Of a stretch of 64,000 nucleotides of DNA, positions 61,619 to 64,000 are shown piece after piece; the first letter of the stretch is position 1; each line of letters starts with the position of its first letter. The translations under genes and the position numbers were made by a program. The notes under the pieces were generated by a model that worked only from the letters and a program-made list of their open reading frames with translations, did no database searches and was not told the DNA's origin. Source of the stretch: Planctomycetaceae bacterium (GTDB lineage: Bacteria > Planctomycetota > Planctomycetia > Planctomycetales > Planctomycetaceae); contig JACKHO010000001.1 of the NCBI GenBank assembly GCA_020638955.1, positions 1 to 64,000 on the forward strand. The letters run 5' to 3'.

Positions 61619-62778
61619 AGGCGGGCCTCGCGGTTGCAGCTGTCAATTGTCTGGGGATGACACAGGCCGACGGCATGCCGGACTTGGATGCCGGTCGGTG
61701 GGTGAGCTTTCGAAACGGTCCCGCGAACCGAGGTGTTTCGAAGTCGACATTGCCTGAGAATCCGAAGTTGCTGTGGGAGGTTCCTTCCGCCGATGGAATT
61801 CTCTCGACGCCTGTCATCGACAATGGTGAAGTATACTCTGGTGGCCTGAATGGTGAATTGCTCTGCCTGGACTTGGCTTCTGGCAAAGAGAAGTGGAAGT
61901 ATTCCACAGCAGTTGGGCTGGCTAAGAACGACCTTCCGCCAGGGTTCAAAGCTCCGCTGACACTCGGCAAATCGCTGGTTTACGCTGGGGATGACTTCGG
62001 CACAATGCGGGCGGTCGACCGGAAAACTGGTGAGCTGAAATGGAAGGTCGACACCGAGGCGGAAATTGTTGGCGGTGCAGTGCTCAGTCAGGTGAGTGAA
62101 GACAATCCGGCGCAGCTCATTTTTGGTTCACACGCGGAACGGCTCTATTCACTCAATTCCGATACTGGAGAACTGCACTGGATGTTCAACACGGGCGGTC
62201 CGGTGAATGGGACGCCGCTAGTATCCGGAGGAAAGACATTTGTCACTGGATGCAGCGAGCCGTTTCTGTTTATTGTCGACGTGGAAAAAGGGGACCAGGC
62301 GGACAAAATTGAGCTGGGCTCGCTGCTCATTGCGTCTGCGGCAGATGTTGACAGCGTCATTTATTTCGGGACCGATGCTGGCGTCGTGTATGCAATGGAC
62401 CTCAAGGAAAAGAAGGTGGTGTGGGAATACTCAGTTCCCGACCGCGACTACCAAATGCATTCGAGTCCCGCGGTGACTGAGGAACTCGTCATCATTGGGA
62501 GTCAGGATAAGTATCTGCACTGTATTGATCGCAAGACGGGCAAACAGCGGTGGGAGTTCCGCACGCGCGGCCGCATTGATGGTTCCCCCGTTGTCGTAGG
62601 GGAGCGGGTATTCTTCGGATCGGCCGACAAGAACGTGTACGGCGTCAATCTTGCAGACGGCAAAGAAGTGTGGCGACACAATGCTGGTCAGGCATTCACC
62701 GGTTCTCCAGCGGTTGCTGACGGGAAACTGGTCATTGGAACCGACACCACCAATGGGCGATTACTCTGCTTTGGTTAG
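61585..62778 (+). CDS. Tat-exported PQQ-like beta-propeller protein
   Basis: 397 residues, starting within the dehydrogenase gene. The N terminus FRRREFLKAGLAVAAV is a Tat signal. The rest is six to seven blades with repeats such as GELLCLDLASGKEKWKY, TMRAVDRKTGELKWKVDT, RLYSLNSDTGELHWMF and KYLHCIDRKTGKQRWEFRT. These PQQ-like or BamB-like propellers act as scaffolds or quinoprotein enzymes; no PQQ-binding site can be confirmed. It lies with the alcohol dehydrogenase and the Gfo/Idh/MocA gene in one direction. Confidence 0.9.
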   Translation: MRTEFRRREFLKAGLAVAAVNCLGMTQADGMPDLDAGRWVSFRNGPANRGVSKSTLPENPKLLWEVPSADGILSTPVIDNGEVYSGGLNGELLCLDLASGKEKWKYSTAVGLAKNDLPPGFKAPLTLGKSLVYAGDDFGTMRAVDRKTGELKWKVDTEAEIVGGAVLSQVSEDNPAQLIFGSHAERLYSLNSDTGELHWMFNTGGPVNGTPLVSGGKTFVTGCSEPFLFIVDVEKGDQADKIELGSLLIASAADVDSVIYFGTDAGVVYAMDLKEKKVVWEYSVPDRDYQMHSSPAVTEELVIIGSQDKYLHCIDRKTGKQRWEFRTRGRIDGSPVVVGERVFFGSADKNVYGVNLADGKEVWRHNAGQAFTGSPAVADGKLVIGTDTTNGRLLCFG

Positions 62779-62845
62779 AAGTTTCTTGTGAGTATGCCTC
62801 AAAGATGCAAACTCAAATTCTCGCGAAGTCAATGAAAGACAGAAC

Positions 62846-63934
62846 ATGATGTCCAAGGTGCGAACGGCAATTGTCGGATGCGGTAAGGTCGGGCATTTGC
62901 ATGCCAGGGCGCTTCAGGAACTAGGAGAGTCCGAGTTCGTTGGCGCGTGCGATGCCCAGCTTGCCCGAGCGCAGAGCTTTGGCGATACATACGGTGTGGC
63001 GGCGTTTGATTCTCTGGAGGAACTGATTTCAAAATCGGGCTGTGAAGCCATTATGGTGTGCACGCCGCATCCTCTCCATGAAGAACCGACAGTTGCTGCC
63101 GCAAAGGCGGGAGTGCATGTGCTCATCGAAAAGCCCATGGCATCTTCTCTCGATTCGTGCGACCGCATGTTGCAGGCTGCAGATGACGGCGGGATTAAAC
63201 TGGGAGTTGTGAGTCAGCGGCGGTTGTTCGAACCAGTACAACGCATGCGTCAGGCCATCGACGATGGAAAAATTGGCCGACCAGTGTTGGGCGTCTTCCA
63301 AATGTACAGTTGGCGGGACGAAGCGTACTACGCGTCGGATCCGTGGCGTGGGAAGTGGGCGACAGAAGGGGGCGGTGTGTTGGTCAACCAGTCACCGCAT
63401 CAACTCGATTTGCTGCAGTGGTTCATGGGGGACATCGAAGAGGTTTCCGGATACTGGGGCAATTTGAACCATCCTTACATTGAGGTGGAAGACACCGCAG
63501 TGGCCCTCATTCGATTTCGGTCAGGTGGGTTGGGGAGCATTATCACCAGCCTGTCGCAGAAGCCGGGAATTTACACCAAGGTACACATTCATGGATCCAA
63601 CGGTTGTTCAGTGGGCGTACAAACCGATTTCGGTGCGACGTTTGTGGCCGGTATGTCCGGAATTTCGGAACCGCCGCTCAATGATGTGTGGAATGTGCCA
63701 GGGGAAGAACATTTACTGGCGGAATTCGAGCAGCAGGACCGCAACCATTTCGGTTCGATCGATGCCACTTCCTATTACCACAAACTGCAAATCCAGGATT
63801 TCCTGCAGGCCGTGCTGGAAGACCGTCCACCGCTCGTCACAGGCCGGGAAGGCCGCATTGTCGTGGAAATGTTCACGGCGATTTATCAGTCACAGCAGGA
63901 GCGACGTCCGGTTACGTTTCCGGTGCAGGCGTAA
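62846..63934 (+). CDS. Gfo/Idh/MocA-family oxidoreductase
   Basis: 362 residues. The NAD(P)-binding Rossmann fold is at the start: RTAIVGCGKVGHLHARAL, VGACDAQLARA, AIMVCTPHPLHEEPTVAA, and the EKPMA motif in VLIEKPMASSLD. The C-terminal domain has GGGVLVNQSPHQLDLLQWFMGD, with the His of the catalytic region. Such enzymes act on sugars or cyclitols; the substrate is not set. 67 bp after the PQQ-like gene and probably co-transcribed. Confidence 0.92.
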   Translation: MMSKVRTAIVGCGKVGHLHARALQELGESEFVGACDAQLARAQSFGDTYGVAAFDSLEELISKSGCEAIMVCTPHPLHEEPTVAAAKAGVHVLIEKPMASSLDSCDRMLQAADDGGIKLGVVSQRRLFEPVQRMRQAIDDGKIGRPVLGVFQMYSWRDEAYYASDPWRGKWATEGGGVLVNQSPHQLDLLQWFMGDIEEVSGYWGNLNHPYIEVEDTAVALIRFRSGGLGSIITSLSQKPGIYTKVHIHGSNGCSVGVQTDFGATFVAGMSGISEPPLNDVWNVPGEEHLLAEFEQQDRNHFGSIDATSYYHKLQIQDFLQAVLEDRPPLVTGREGRIVVEMFTAIYQSQQERRPVTFPVQA

Positions 63935-64000
63935 TCCCCATTTCCTTGATAATTTGAAGGCGTGCGACGTATGCTGGTGTTGCCAGTTCGTGTAGGTCAC
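63912..64000 (-). CDS. C-terminal end of a gene entering from the right edge (partial)
   Basis: On the minus strand the last 28 codons before a TAA at 63912-63914 read DLHELATPAYVARLQIIKEM and GITPAPET. The composition is protein-like, and it overlaps the end of the Gfo/Idh/MocA gene by 23 bp on the opposite strand. No family can be named from so few residues. Confidence 0.4.
   Translation of the reverse strand, partial: DLHELATPAYVARLQIIKEMGITPAPET

Noticed and set aside
1..64000. Search for tRNA, rRNA and riboswitches by eye
   Set aside because: No T-loop-like GGTTCGAATCC with a matching acceptor stem, and no conserved riboswitch core was seen. A covariance-model search would be decisive.

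Overview
The window looks like a chromosomal segment of a planctomycete, probably from the Planctomycetaceae and relatives. The signs are a twin-arginine DUF1501 protein, a Lys/Ala-rich histone-like protein, the futalosine menaquinone gene mqnA, TadE/TadG-type proteins, PQQ-like and Gfo/Idh/MocA proteins, many lone genes with exported products, and intergenic palindromic repeats. I saw no rRNA, tRNA, CRISPR array, prophage or replication origin.

Layout. 1-4.5 kb (minus): a metacaspase-like protease followed 42 bp later by a CHAT-domain STAND ATPase that runs off the left edge and has a membrane anchor; this is the best candidate for an undescribed signalling, cell-death or defence module. 4.7-6.7 kb: a SulP anion transporter with STAS and a C-terminal PII-like domain. 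7.5-13 kb: mqnA, a TlpA-like lipoprotein divergent from a second thioredoxin-fold lipoprotein without the CxxC, a TatD nuclease, an alpha/beta hydrolase. 13-16 kb: a VioB-type ferritin-like protein with an unknown partner. 16.5-22.4 kb: an RND/MMPL transporter, aroB, and an ApbE protein fused to an NqrM-like tail. 22.5-28.6 kb: a histone-like protein, a 1177-residue FHA/coiled-coil membrane protein and a divergent protein with a DUF2325-like end. 28.6-42 kb: YifB/ComM ATPase, two exported unknowns, a BY-kinase, an AsmA-like protein, a thioredoxin-domain (YyaL/SSP411) protein fused to a DsbD-N-like domain, and a YkgJ-type Cys-cluster protein.

42-53 kb is the accessory part. It holds an orphan nucleoside-deoxyribosyltransferase/TIR-like protein, a MITE-like element with terminal inverted repeats (plus a diverged relative and a solo palindrome), a 13-base C tract, a TadE-TadE-TadG(vWA) operon, a sulfide/persulfide operon (ArsR regulator, CstB-like MBL-rhodanese, TauE) whose last gene, an SQR-like flavoprotein, survives only as 26 codons, a REP-associated transposase bracketed by its inverted REP sequences, and a trypsin-like protease with a small partner.

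53-64 kb is mostly housekeeping: DUF1501 protein, GH15-like protein, purH, rarA, an HtrA-like protein whose catalytic Ser is Ala, an iron-type alcohol dehydrogenase overlapping a PQQ-repeat protein, and a Gfo/Idh/MocA oxidoreductase.

Start codons were chosen from family N termini, signal peptides and ribosome binding sites. All assignments come from reading motifs; no database search was run.
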